A program made the translations under genes and the position numbers. From the NCBI RefSeq assembly GCF_000444875.1, contig NC_021985.1, forward strand, positions 8,204,170 to 8,268,169: 64,000 nt of DNA, written 5' to 3'. Shown in pieces: positions 45,157 through 54,436 of this stretch. The notes under the pieces were generated by a model. It made no database searches and was not told the origin of the DNA. It saw nothing but the letters and a program-made list of their open reading frames with translations. This stretch comes from Streptomyces collinus Tu 365. GTDB taxonomy: Bacteria > Actinomycetota > Actinomycetes > Streptomycetales > Streptomycetaceae. The stretch's first letter is position 1, and each line of letters opens with the position of its first letter.

Positions 45157-46020
45157 ATCGGCCGCCTGTTCGCTGGAACGGGAAGGGTGTTCGCAGGTCT
45201 CGCGCGGACAAGCTAGCGAAGCAGCAGACGCCTGTACTGCGGATTTGGAGGAGCTGGGCCAACTCCGCTTCGCTGGCCACATCGGGTGGGAGGCGCCGGT
45301 GCGGCCCGCGCTTGCGACTAGCTGTCCATCGGCGAACAAGTTCTGACAGAGTCCTTCTTGCTCCGCCAGTAGCTGGCGGCGACGGCGGCCACCGCTTGGC
45401 ACAAACCCTTCAGTTCCTGCCGCGAAAGGTTGTCGCACCGCACGCAACCCTCCTATCCGCGCACCCTCACTGGGCGGTGCGATCATTCAGCGCCATCCTG
45501 TGGGCAGGCCGCGGGGAGACGCCCGCCATGCTGGGAACACTCCTGACTCGTGCCCCGGACGCGCGGGTACGGTGCACTCTGGCGACCGAGGTGGCAGCGC
45601 GGACCGATCCCCGCAGTAGCGCGGTGGCGGCGATACTCGCCAATGCCCCCTGGTACAGCCAGCGTGTGCTCCTCGACGGTAGCGTCAGCGAGTGGACCAT
45701 CCATCGAGGCTCGGCAGGGTGCCTACCGGCTGAGGATGATGGAACATCCGGTCCTGTTGTTGTGGTTCGGGCCGGCTCTCCCCAAACCCTGTGCTCTCCA
45801 GTGCATGGTGATCCGGAAGCCTCCGGCGGGGGCGAGGCGCCTACAGCAGTACGGTCCTGTCCGCCCCGGTGGTTCGTCGGCACCCTGCATCGCTGCTGCT
45901 CATACGGGCACCAGTTGCCATGACGGCGCTTGGAGCCAGCCCCGGACAGCAGGATTGCCAGGCGGGTAAGCCGTCGAACCAGGGGTGCGGCGCGGGTTGT
46001 TCTCCCGAGACAAGAGGCAA
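45157..46020. other. No supported gene
   Basis: About 860 bases between the AlbA_2 gene start and the terminator at 46021. Open frames on both strands mirror each other and lack motifs. Probably decayed DNA plus the promoter of the AlbA_2 gene. Confidence 0.4.
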
Positions 46021-46052
46021 GGGCCTGCAGACGGGGATGTGTCTGCAGGCCC
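46021..46052 (-). terminator. Terminator of the 41-residue peptide gene
   Basis: A perfect 12-bp inverted repeat (46021-46032 GGGCCTGCAGAC and 46041-46052) with an 8-base loop, seven bases past the stop of the minus-strand small gene. Read on the minus strand it is followed by a T-rich stretch. Confidence 0.75.
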
Positions 46053-46059
46053 TCCGTAG

Positions 46060-46185
46060 TCAGAGGAGGCTGCGTAGCTGGTCCAGAAGGAAGCGTACGA
46101 GCGTGGATACGACGGCGCCCAGGGCGACGTTGCGCACTTCGGTGGAGTGCGAGTCCGGGCGTGGCGTGCGGCGATTACACGGCAT
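46060..46185 (-). CDS. Small hydrophobic-helix peptide, 41 residues
   Basis: MPCNRRTPRPDSHSTEVR then NVALGAVVSTLVRFLLDQLRSLL. A polar basic head and one amphipathic or membrane helix. Followed at once by a strong terminator, which supports expression. Divergent from the large TPR NTPase gene, 160 bp away. It resembles the 40-residue product at 53143-53265 (E-x-x-x-AL-x-GAV ... LV-x-x-LLD). No family recognised; could be a type I-like toxin, membrane peptide or small regulator. Confidence 0.5.
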   Translation of the reverse strand: MPCNRRTPRPDSHSTEVRNVALGAVVSTLVRFLLDQLRSLL

Positions 46186-46345
46186 GGTTGCGTCCTGACG
46201 TTGTAGGAGAGGGGAGTCGGCCGGCCTGCTCACCATGTTCAGGAACGCTGAAGGACCTCCGCTGAAATGCGATGACGCCTGCGTGCTGGACACGGATTGC
46301 TCAGTTCACAGGCACGTCGTATCCACTTCCGGACACGATGGTGCG

Positions 46346-49300
46346 ATGAACGGCGATGGGATAGGGTCAGGACAGAGGCGTGAGGCTGCAAAGCCCGGGA
46401 GCGGTAAACGGCTCATCTCACGGCCGGCGGTGGCACCGGGACCCCTGCGTGCCCTGAAGAACCTGATCTACGGCGCATACGTGGCCGCCGGCGCACCGAC
46501 GCTCGACACAATGGCGCTGTCCGTGGCCGAGGACGATGCATTGCATGCTTGTCCGTCCCGAGACACGATCAGCCGTTTGATTGGCGACGCTGCGGCAGTT
46601 GGAAAACAGGCGGACGTCGTGGCGCTCATGACAGTGCTGACACGCATGGCCGGCGGAGCCTTGGAACAAGCCGCCGCGGAAGCAGCCTCGTTGTGGACCC
46701 GAGCGCAGCTTGCGGAACCCCTTGGCCGCCCCATCACCGAGATCGATCCCTACACCCTTGAGGTTCATCGAGCGATCATTCTTCAGGGAGCCAGCGGTCT
46801 GCCCGACTATGTAGAGCGCGGCCACGACAAGGAGTTGCGCCGACTGGTCGGCGAGGCGCTCCACGGCGTCAGTCAACTTGCGCTGCTGGTAGGCACATCA
46901 TCCACGGGGAAGACCCGAGCCTGCTACGAAGCAGTCCGAAACCTCCCCCCGGACTGGAGACTGTGGCACCCCATCGACCCGGAGCGGCCCAGGGCCGCGC
47001 TGGCCGCACTGGACCAGGTGGGCCCCAAGACGGTGGTCTGGCTCAACGAAGCCCACCACTACCTCCTGCACCGGGAGCACGGCGAATCCATTGCTGCAGG
47101 ACTGCGCACTGTCCTGTCAGACGACACGAGGGCTCCGGTCCTCGTGCTTGGCACGATCTGGCCCGGTCCCGGATATTTCGACGACTTGCGCAGTACTCCT
47201 TCTCCTGGACAGCCGGACCCGCATGCCCAAGCACGTGTTCTCCTGTCCGGACGAACCATTCACGTCCCAGCAGCCTTCTCCTCCTCCGAGGTAGACGAAC
47301 TCAAAGAGTCGCCTGACCCACGTCTTGTGGCCGCTGCTACCTCGGCCCAAGACGGGATGATCACCCAGTATCTGGCAGCGGCCTTCGAACTGATCGACAT
47401 CTACAACGCAGCACCCCCGGGCACCAAAGCCCTCCTCAACGCTGCGATCGACGCACGCAGACTCGGCCATCCCATCGGCCTCCCGCTGCCGTTCCTTGCC
47501 GCAGCGGCTGAGGGATACTTGACCGACAGCGAGTGGGAGCTCCTGCCGGACAATTGGCTGGAACAGGCACTGAACCAGCTCACCAATCCCATCAAGGGAG
47601 CGTTAGGACCTCTGCACCCGCAAAGGCGCCCGCGCGGCTCCACCGGGCAAGCAGGGCAGGTTCTGGGACAGGCCTACCGACTCGCTGACTTTCTTGCCGA
47701 CCATGGTCGAGCTCAACGCCGCTTGGAACGAATTCCTCCGCTGTTCTGGCAAGCCGCCGAGCATCACTGCAAAGACGAAGGCGCCCACGCACTCGCATCA
47801 GCCGCGGCGGAGCGCGGGTTTGCAGAGATTGCCTGCCGCCTGTGGGCCTCAGCCGGTGCCTATTGGGAGGTGGCCAACGCTCTGACACGGATGACGCGAC
47901 TGGACGAGGCTCTGCCGTGGTACGAGCGCGCCGCACTGGAGGGCGATACCCTCGCCCTCCGCACCGTCGGCAGCCGCCTCGTAGAGGCGGGACGCCCAGA
48001 CGATGCCCTGAACTGGTATGAACGGGCTGCCGCTGATGGCAACGCAGAAGCTCTCCTGGAGGCGGGCGACCAACTTGCCCAGCAGGGACAACTGGATCAG
48101 GCCCTGGTCCGATTCGAAGGAGCAGCCGCCGGCGGAATCGACGACGCACTCTTGATGGCAGCCGGTCACCTTCTCGCTGCTGGCCGCCCGGAGCAGGCAC
48201 TGACCTGGTACGAGCGGGCAGCCGCCGACGAAAACCCGAAGGCTCTGCGATGGACCGCAACAGACCTGACCAACGCCGGATACCACGACGAGGCAGTGGT
48301 CTGGTACGCGCGGGTCGCCGCCGCGCAACCGATCCCAAGGGCGTATCGCTGGGTGGCCGACCGCATGGCCAGGGCAGACCATCTGGATCAGGCCCTTGTT
48401 CGGTACCAGCACGCGGCGAACGCCGGTGACAGCGAGGCGCTGGTCATCGCAGGGGACCGACTGGCGGACGCCGACCGGCTGGACGAGGCGGTGCTGTGGT
48501 ACGAGCGTGCAGCTCAGGCCGGTGACGTGAAAGCACTTCACTCGGCAGCCAGCCAGTTGGTGGCGGCGGGCCGAGGAGACGAGGCCTTGCTCTGCCTGGA
48601 GCGGGCAGCCGATCTTGGCGATGAGGACGCACTGCGTCTCGCCGGCGATCAGCTCGCAGAAGCCCAACGACTGGATGAAGCCCTCGCCTGGTACGGGCGA
48701 GCTGCCGATGCAGGTGATACCCAGGCACTGCTTATGGCTGTCGCTCAGCTGACACGCATGGGGCTCCTGGCTGACGCCCTCTCCTGGTACGAACAGGCCG
48801 CCAGCCGGTGGGGCCCACAGTATCTTCGCCTGGCGGCTGACCACCTGGTCGACGCAGGTCATTTGGACCAAGCACTCGAATGGTTCGAGCGAGCCGCCAG
48901 AAACGGTGACACGGAGGCCCGGCACACGGCCGCACACCGGCTGGCCAACAAAGGACGTCTGGATGAAGCGTTGGAATGGTTTGAGCTCGCCGCAGAACAG
49001 GGCGATGCACAGGCGCTCCTGCTGGCAGTCGAACAGCTTGCGCAAGCCGACCGTCTGGACGAAGCCCTGATCTGGTACGGGCGCGCAGTCCAAGCAGGGG
49101 GAGTGGAGACGAACGACGCTCACGTCCTGACGGCGATCGCTGACCAACTCGTCGACGACGACCGACTCGACCAAGCACTGCAATGGTACGAGCAGGCAGC
49201 AGACCTCGGCGACGAGAGCGCGCTTTTGGCCGCGGGCGACCGACTGGTGGAGGCACATCGACTGGACGACGCTCTACCGTGGTTCACCCGCGCAGCTGTG

Positions 49301-50116
49301 GCGGGGGACACCGATGCTCTCCGCTGCGCAGCCGCTCAGTTGGTTGAAGCAGGCCGCATTGACGAGGCGCTGGAGTGGTTCACTCGCGCCGCAGAGAACG
49401 ACGATACCGACGCCCTCTACTGGGCAGCCAGCGCGCTGGCCTTCGAAGGCCGTTGGAAAGCAGCAGAGAGCTGGTTCGAGCGTGCGGCGGCACATTGTGG
49501 TCCTGACGCTCTGGAGTCAGCGGCAAAGACTCTCGCAGCAGCCCACCGTCTGGAAAACGCTTTGGGCTGGGCGGAACGGGCAGTCGGCGAGGGCAACGCC
49601 ACGATGCTCCGCTGGGCGGCAGACCAGTTAATGGGGGCCAAACGTCTGGACGAGGCACTGGCTTGGTACGAACGCGCAGCCGCCCACGGGGACACGAACG
49701 CGGCGAGGAAGGCCGCGCACGAATTGTGGGGCGCGGCGCGTTTCGGCGAAGCACAATTGTGGTTCGAACGCGCTGCCGCTGGCGGGAACAACTCAGCGCT
49801 TCGCTGGGTGGCTGATCGGCTCGTGGTGGCGGGGCGGCTGGACGAGGCGCTCCCCTGGTACGAACGCGCAGCCATCAACGGCGATCTCGATGCCATGCAG
49901 GCAGCAGTAGGGCAATTGGCCATGACAGAGCGGAAAACGGAGGCACTCGCCTGGCTATGGCGAGCCGCCGATGCGGGGCTGAGTCTGAACGCCGGCTGGT
50001 TTCCTGCTCTGCGCAAACAACTTCTCGGAGACCAGGACGACGTTCTCCTGCGCTATGGACGAGACGCAACCGGACACCTCGCACAGGTGTGGCGGATGGA
50101 ACCCGCGAGAAGTTGA
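46346..50116 (+). CDS. P-loop NTPase with 22 TPR-like repeats
   Basis: 1256 residues from ATG 46346 (open frame back to 46235). An N-terminal helical domain (about 40-170) is followed by a STAND-like NTPase: Walker A LALLVGTSSTGKTRACYEAV near 183, Walker B-like KTVVWLNEAHHYLL near 230, RAPVLVLGTIWPG. From about 503 to 1207 come 22 consecutive 32-residue repeats of the form ALxxAADxLxxAxRLDEALxWYERAAxxGD, related to TPR/Sel1, which build a long solenoid for partner binding. Family common in Streptomyces with repeat number varying. Soluble. Such NTPase-solenoids are typical sensors in conflict systems, but the function is not known. Confidence 0.85.
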   Translation: MNGDGIGSGQRREAAKPGSGKRLISRPAVAPGPLRALKNLIYGAYVAAGAPTLDTMALSVAEDDALHACPSRDTISRLIGDAAAVGKQADVVALMTVLTRMAGGALEQAAAEAASLWTRAQLAEPLGRPITEIDPYTLEVHRAIILQGASGLPDYVERGHDKELRRLVGEALHGVSQLALLVGTSSTGKTRACYEAVRNLPPDWRLWHPIDPERPRAALAALDQVGPKTVVWLNEAHHYLLHREHGESIAAGLRTVLSDDTRAPVLVLGTIWPGPGYFDDLRSTPSPGQPDPHAQARVLLSGRTIHVPAAFSSSEVDELKESPDPRLVAAATSAQDGMITQYLAAAFELIDIYNAAPPGTKALLNAAIDARRLGHPIGLPLPFLAAAAEGYLTDSEWELLPDNWLEQALNQLTNPIKGALGPLHPQRRPRGSTGQAGQVLGQAYRLADFLADHGRAQRRLERIPPLFWQAAEHHCKDEGAHALASAAAERGFAEIACRLWASAGAYWEVANALTRMTRLDEALPWYERAALEGDTLALRTVGSRLVEAGRPDDALNWYERAAADGNAEALLEAGDQLAQQGQLDQALVRFEGAAAGGIDDALLMAAGHLLAAGRPEQALTWYERAAADENPKALRWTATDLTNAGYHDEAVVWYARVAAAQPIPRAYRWVADRMARADHLDQALVRYQHAANAGDSEALVIAGDRLADADRLDEAVLWYERAAQAGDVKALHSAASQLVAAGRGDEALLCLERAADLGDEDALRLAGDQLAEAQRLDEALAWYGRAADAGDTQALLMAVAQLTRMGLLADALSWYEQAASRWGPQYLRLAADHLVDAGHLDQALEWFERAARNGDTEARHTAAHRLANKGRLDEALEWFELAAEQGDAQALLLAVEQLAQADRLDEALIWYGRAVQAGGVETNDAHVLTAIADQLVDDDRLDQALQWYEQAADLGDESALLAAGDRLVEAHRLDDALPWFTRAAVAGDTDALRCAAAQLVEAGRIDEALEWFTRAAENDDTDALYWAASALAFEGRWKAAESWFERAAAHCGPDALESAAKTLAAAHRLENALGWAERAVGEGNATMLRWAADQLMGAKRLDEALAWYERAAAHGDTNAARKAAHELWGAARFGEAQLWFERAAAGGNNSALRWVADRLVVAGRLDEALPWYERAAINGDLDAMQAAVGQLAMTERKTEALAWLWRAADAGLSLNAGWFPALRKQLLGDQDDVLLRYGRDATGHLAQVWRMEPARS

Positions 50117-50156
50117 GAGCCCGCGTCGTGTCAGGGCGGACAGTCAGCGGCGGCCC

Positions 50157-50840
50157 TCAACACTTGCCCTGAGTTCCTGCCGTGAAATCAGGGTCGCTCT
50201 CCAGCGGGGAGAAGTAGTGCCACAGTGCGGGTCTCATGATCGGCTTCAGTGGGCCGACGACATTGCCCTGCTTGCAGTGCTGAAGCCTCTTCACTTTGGC
50301 CACGTCGGCGTCGTCGCTGCTGGTGAGGAGGGTGGGATCAGTGCGCTGGGACTGCCGGTACATCAGGTAGTTGATGTAGGCGGCCAAGACCTCGTCCTGC
50401 CACGACGCGTTGCCGTCCTGCCCCCTGGCCTCCTGCTCGGTGTAGGTGTCCCACGTCCTCACCGGGTCCATCTCGATGGGGACTGGCTGGTCGACCGTTG
50501 TCGGCAGGCAGGCGCCCGCAACCGGATAGAGACTGCACGGGTTGTGGTCCACGACGGTGATGACAGGTCTACGGTCGTCGTCAGGGATGCCTTTGGCCGT
50601 GTCCGCCGCCAGGCCCAGCAGTTCCCGCATGGCGCTCTCCGCTGAACCCGGGTCGCCCTTGTCGGCGGACGGAAAGCTGGGCAGCCGGCCGGGCGCTCCG
50701 TGTGCTGCCGACGCGCCGCTCGGCGTACCGGTGCCGTAAGCGGACTTGCTCGGTCCGTCGACCGCGTTGTCTTCACCTGGGCCGCAAGCGGTCAGGGCAC
50801 TCACCAGGACAGTGGCGGCGATCGCGGTGGCACGCCTCAT
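50157..50840 (-). CDS. Lipoprotein, hypothetical
   Basis: 227 residues from ATG 50840 with a GGAGG ribosome site. Signal peptide with lipobox L-T-A-C (Cys19: VLVSALTACGPG), so it is anchored to the outer face of the membrane. After a Ser/Gly/Pro linker the domain reads YTEQEARGQDGNASWQDEVL and YINYLMYRQSQRTDPTLL with three further Cys. Family not recognised. Convergent with the NTPase gene. A hairpin about 100 bases upstream may insulate it from neighbouring transcripts. Confidence 0.75.
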   Translation of the reverse strand: MRRATAIAATVLVSALTACGPGEDNAVDGPSKSAYGTGTPSGASAAHGAPGRLPSFPSADKGDPGSAESAMRELLGLAADTAKGIPDDDRRPVITVVDHNPCSLYPVAGACLPTTVDQPVPIEMDPVRTWDTYTEQEARGQDGNASWQDEVLAAYINYLMYRQSQRTDPTLLTSSDDADVAKVKRLQHCKQGNVVGPLKPIMRPALWHYFSPLESDPDFTAGTQGKC

Positions 50841-50939
50841 TCTGAACCTCCACGGATTGGCTCGTCGCCATCCTTCCGCAGCCAAGTGGGGACGGTAGGA
50901 CGATCGGCGCGTTCCGTAACCGCCCAGCTGGATCTGCAT

Positions 50940-50980
50940 CGACGGTGCTGCCCGGCCGAAGGGCCGGGCCAGCACCGTCG
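50940..50980. terminator. Strong GC-rich hairpin
   Basis: Arms CGACGGTGCTGCCCGGCC (50940-50957) and GGCCGGGCCAGCACCGTCG (50962-50980) pair with a single bulged base. On the minus strand it lies past the NACHT pseudogene and before the lipoprotein start, so a terminator for the former is likely. Confidence 0.65.
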
Positions 50981-51186
50981 TGCTCAGCTCCAGATCCAAA
51001 GTGGGGCGATTTACAGATGCTGAATCATCCACAGGCGATGGAGGCGCTGGGCCGGACCGCGGCGCATGATGTCAGGTCAAGGCCCGCACCGATCAAGATG
51101 GAGCGGTCTTGTAACCGCCTTGGACGCCGCTCGTCCAGGTCGAAGCCCAGCACTTTCCGCCTCGGTCGGGGCCGTCGGCCCTCGCA

Positions 51187-52165
51187 TCAGGCCGAGGTGG
51201 ATGGAGGGCGCTTCCGTACGATCCATTCCTGGAGGTCTTGGTGGCGGAACTGGAAGCCGACACCGCTGATGGTCATCAGACCGGCCTTCCTCGCCCAGTC
51301 CAGGAAGGCGGCGAGCCGCCAGGGCAGTTTTTTGCGGGCCAGCGTCATCGCTGTGACGTAGCGCAGCCAGGGCACAAGGAAGAAGCCGAAGCCGAGGACG
51401 AAGCATCCGCCGAAGGCCAGCCCGGTGGTCACACGAGTAGTCCAACCATGGGAACACGAGGGCTCCCAGGTCGGCGAACGCGGCGGCCCCGAGCATGTCC
51501 AGGCCCAGAAGAACTCCGGGTTGAAGTTCCCGCTCAGGGTGCGGTCGAGTCCGACCTTTGCCTCCATGAACCAGTCGAACAGGGCGGCCACGACGGCTCC
51601 TGCGGCTATTCCGGGCGCCCATCCGAAGGCGAGCATGACGGCCATGCCGACCCCCAGGCCGATGGCGCTTCCGATCTCGACGCCGGACACGATCCGGCGC
51701 GGGCCACGGCGGCTACGAAGCCCCTGGGTGCGGCGCTGGGCGAAGGCGAGCAGGGGCCAGTGGGTTGGAGGCATCCATGGCCAGTAGCGCAGCGCGAAGT
51801 AGGCGCCGGCCACAAGCAGCAGGCCTGATAGGCCCAAAGCCGCCTTCAGGCGCCTGCCGGTGGTGCCGGTGAGGGCCGGCCAGTGGCCGGTGAAGAAGTC
51901 TCACCGGCGTGACCGGGGCCGCTGACCGCGGCGATGACGCAGGCCAGACCAAAAACATGAGAGGCACGGTGTGGACGGCGAGGTGCTCAAGCCGCACCCG
52001 CCATGTCCCTGCGACGGGCCATATCCGGGCTAGGACGACCTCACGGCCGGACAGCGGGATACCGTGGACCGTGCCTCGGCTCTGCTCCAGGTGCTGGGGG
52101 AGCACGGTGAGCCAGTTCATGGCCTGCTGGGGGCTCTTCCCGCTGGTCCCGCTGGTGTGGATAGC
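51187..52165 (-). pseudogene. Partial duplicate of the trypsin-NACHT gene, C-terminal membrane part
   Basis: Closely matches the 3' third of the gene at 35486-38227, base for base over long stretches: HTSGTSGKSPQQAMNWLTVL, LSGREVVLARIWPVAGTWRV, YFALRYWPWMPPTHWPLLAF, FRHQDLQEWIVRKRPP. The match stops at about 52165; the protease and NACHT parts are absent. At least two frameshifts (near 51430-51500 and near 51900) disrupt it. A 3' fragment of about 220 codons (51187-51837) is still open. Probably an old segmental duplication or horizontally acquired relative, now dead. Confidence 0.85.
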
Positions 52166-52229
52166 ACACAGGTGCTGCTTTGCTAGTAGCAGTGACACCC
52201 CGAGCCCTATTCTGTCTTGAGACCCCGCT

Positions 52230-53111
52230 CTATCGTCGGACGCCAGCGGATGGCGTATCAGTAGCGTTGACGACGATGGGATTCCCTCCCAGCTTCCATC
52301 GCATCTCCGGCGCCACCGGAACTTTGACATCCCAGGTCTGCATCGGCGTCCCCGGCCTGTTGTAGGGGCCGTAGATGGTCATGCACACACCCTGTGACAC
52401 AAGTCGCCCCTGAGCGAACTTCCACTGCTGGTCCACGGACTGGGTACACGAGCGCAGCCGCAGACGTTGCCCACCTCCGGGCTTAGCGGGTGTGAGACAC
52501 CGGCCGTTCGCATCGAGGACCCGTCCTGCGTCATAGGACCATCGCTGGGCACCAGGTGCGTTGCCGCATCTGTCGATGACCACCGCGTCCCCCTTGGCCG
52601 TCAGACACCACCCGGCCCACGCGGGGTCGGAAGCCTCAATCTGACGATGTGCCCAGCCAGACGCCCCGCTCGCTGCGTCCTTCCCCGCATCTTTCGTCCA
52701 TGGGTACCCCAGCAGCCACGGAATGAGCGCGGCGAGCACCATACTCAAAGCCCCCGACGTAGCGGCGATGATGGACACACGCGAGGATATCGAGCGGTCC
52801 CGCCACCAGTGGGCCTCTTGCTCCCTTGCTAAGGCTGCATCCAGTCGCTTCATGGCCGCGTGCCAGAGAGCGTCGATCTTGGTGACGCCTGCTTGGCCGG
52901 CGACAGCCCGGGCGATCTGCATTGCCGTGTCGTACTTCGGAATTCGTTTCCCCTTGAAAGCCTCCGAACAAGTGCTCTGTGCCAGACTGGACTTAGGGTC
53001 GTGAGCTCGAGCGCGCTCGACGATCTCCTTGTAGGTAGGGCGCCCGTGGTCATTTCGAAGTTCCTGCAGACAGGCTGCGAACTCGACCACGACCCTCCTG
53101 CTCTCCTTCAC
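52230..53111 (-). CDS. HTH protein with membrane helix and ricin-type lectin
   Basis: 293 residues from GTG 53111 behind a G-rich ribosome site. N-terminal helix-turn-helix-like domain (about 8-75: ELRNDHGRPTYKEIVERARA; STCSEAFKGKRIPKYDTAMQ), one membrane helix (112-135: SIIAATSGALSMVLAALIPW), then an outer ricin-B-type domain (about 163-275: WCLTAKGDAVVIDRCGNAPG; RCLTPAKPGGGQRLRLRSC; Q-x-W). Like the gene at 3196 it may be a membrane-tethered sensor with a sugar-binding head. A small peptide gene starts just upstream on the same strand. Confidence 0.8.
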   Translation of the reverse strand: MKESRRVVVEFAACLQELRNDHGRPTYKEIVERARAHDPKSSLAQSTCSEAFKGKRIPKYDTAMQIARAVAGQAGVTKIDALWHAAMKRLDAALAREQEAHWWRDRSISSRVSIIAATSGALSMVLAALIPWLLGYPWTKDAGKDAASGASGWAHRQIEASDPAWAGWCLTAKGDAVVIDRCGNAPGAQRWSYDAGRVLDANGRCLTPAKPGGGQRLRLRSCTQSVDQQWKFAQGRLVSQGVCMTIYGPYNRPGTPMQTWDVKVPVAPEMRWKLGGNPIVVNATDTPSAGVRR

Positions 53112-53142
53112 GTCCCCCCACTTTCCCTTCCCTCGTATTGGT

Positions 53143-53265
53143 TCAGTGCTGGCCCGACATGTCCAGGAGCCGTGCGACGAGAGCCTTCACGGCTCCGCCG
53201 AGTACGGCGCCGAGAAGGGCGATCTTCTCTGCGCGCGTCAGCTTCTTGGTCTGGTTGCGGTTCAT
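53143..53265 (-). CDS. Small hydrophobic-helix peptide, 40 residues
   Basis: MNRNQTKKLTRAEKIALL then GAVLGGAVKALVARLLDMSGQH, behind a G-rich ribosome site. Polar basic head and one hydrophobic/amphipathic helix, resembling the product at 46060-46185. It ends 31 bases before the HTH-ricin gene on the same strand, so they are probably co-transcribed. Function unknown. Confidence 0.5.
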   Translation of the reverse strand: MNRNQTKKLTRAEKIALLGAVLGGAVKALVARLLDMSGQH

Positions 53266-53531
53266 GCTGCCCCCTGGTTTCGTCAGGCTCTCCTCGGCCT
53301 CACACGGTCACCAGGCTGCATACCCCCGGCCTCCCGTCCCGCTCGGGATCCGAAGAAAGTCGAAGACGGTCGAAGACGCCCGTGGACCTAGGCGGATGTC
53401 ATCCCCGACGGCCAGCGCCGATCAGGCAACGCTGCGGGCGCCTCACCAGCCATCAGCGAGCCCCAGTCCCCCTGCAGCCGCCCGCGCCGAGGCCGGCGCC
53501 TCGATGGCGCGGATCGCGCTGACGGGCGGCG

Positions 53532-54006
53532 TCACCGAACGGGCGGTCTGCGCATCTGCCGTATGGCCCTGTCGTTTCCGGCCAGCGTGATCTTCGCTTC
53601 GGCCTCTGCCCTTTCGTATTCGCTGTTCATCTCGGCAGCCCACAGCGGTGGGACTTGCGCCTGGACGTGCTCAACGTGCTCCTCGTGCCGCACCCGGTGT
53701 GTGAAGTAAACGCGTGCCAAGGCTGTCTTCAAGGTGATCTCAGGGACCGAGGCCCCGGAGAAGAAGGCCAGCAAGGCCAGGTCGTCGTACGAACGCCCGG
53801 GGCCGACATGCCTGGCCAGGGCGCAAACCAGGTCGCTTGTGCCGTCCGGGTAGACCGCCTCGGTTCCTTCGACTCCCATGCGACGCATCTCAGGAGCCGG
53901 GATCAGGCCGTTGCGGCGCCAGTTGGCTGGCGCTGACGGTGAATCCGGTCGCCGCTGCCAGGGCTATGAGTGTGCGATCTGCTCGGCTGGGTGCAGTGCG
54001 TGGCAT
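53532..54006 (-). pseudogene. MerR-like HTH regulator with a frameshift
   Basis: From ATG 54006 the frame reads MPRTAPSRADRTLIALAAAT, then GFTVSASQL and soon a stop. One frame over it continues ANWRRNGLIPAPEMRRMGVE, then GTEAVYPDGTSDLVCALARH and DLALLAFFSGASVPEITLK to 53532. The joined N-terminus is a MerR-like helix-turn-helix (xxLxxWRRxGLIPxP). If translation instead starts at the ATG at 53888, a 118-residue headless protein would result. Probably inactive. Confidence 0.5.
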
Positions 54007-54274
54007 GACAGCGACGCTACTCAGAGAGCCGACACCTTTGTGATCTAAGAGTGCGGGGGTCGGCCATCACACCACTTCCCGCAGCGGACCACGGCCGGAC
54101 CATCCGCATCCGGACGCTCGCCCGCGCGGCTTGGGCCTGCCGAAGGCGTTCGTAGATCATTCTGCCCAAAGCCCCTGGGAGGCGCCCGCTGTGGACCGGC
54201 CAACGAGGTCGGGTCGTCGGTTCGAACCCCGTCGGCGCTTGGTTACACGGCTCCCCGGCGGTGCGCGTACCTCG

Positions 54275-54302
54275 CAAAAATGGTGCACATGTTCTATTTT
54301 TG
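54275..54302. promoter_or_regulatory. AT-rich inverted repeat upstream of the three-Cys gene
   Basis: CAAAAAT (54275-54281) and ATTTTTG (54296-54302) form an inverted repeat around TGGTGCACATG. It is the only AT-rich spot in this GC-rich region and lies 135 bases before the Gp37/Gp68-like gene. Could be an operator or part of a promoter. The rest of 54007-54436 holds no gene that I can see, apart from a tRNA T-loop-like GGTTCGAACC at 54219-54228. Confidence 0.35.
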
Positions 54303-54436
54303 AGAACCTGTGACACCCTGGAGCGACGGATGGTTGGATGCCGATGTCTGGCGGCCTGATCGCTCGTTGAACGCACCACAGGCTGCGCACCGGGCCTGCG
54401 GGCGGCCGTGACCGCAGGAGGATGGGGAGCCGACGC

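Noticed and set aside
45312..45923. 203-codon plus-strand frame upstream of the small peptide gene
   Set aside because: No recognisable motif, and composition alternates between frames; looks like decayed DNA.
54180..54245. Possible tRNA gene
   Set aside because: Only a T-loop-like GGTTCGAACC is present. The T-stem has a mismatch and no acceptor, D- or anticodon arm can be folded.
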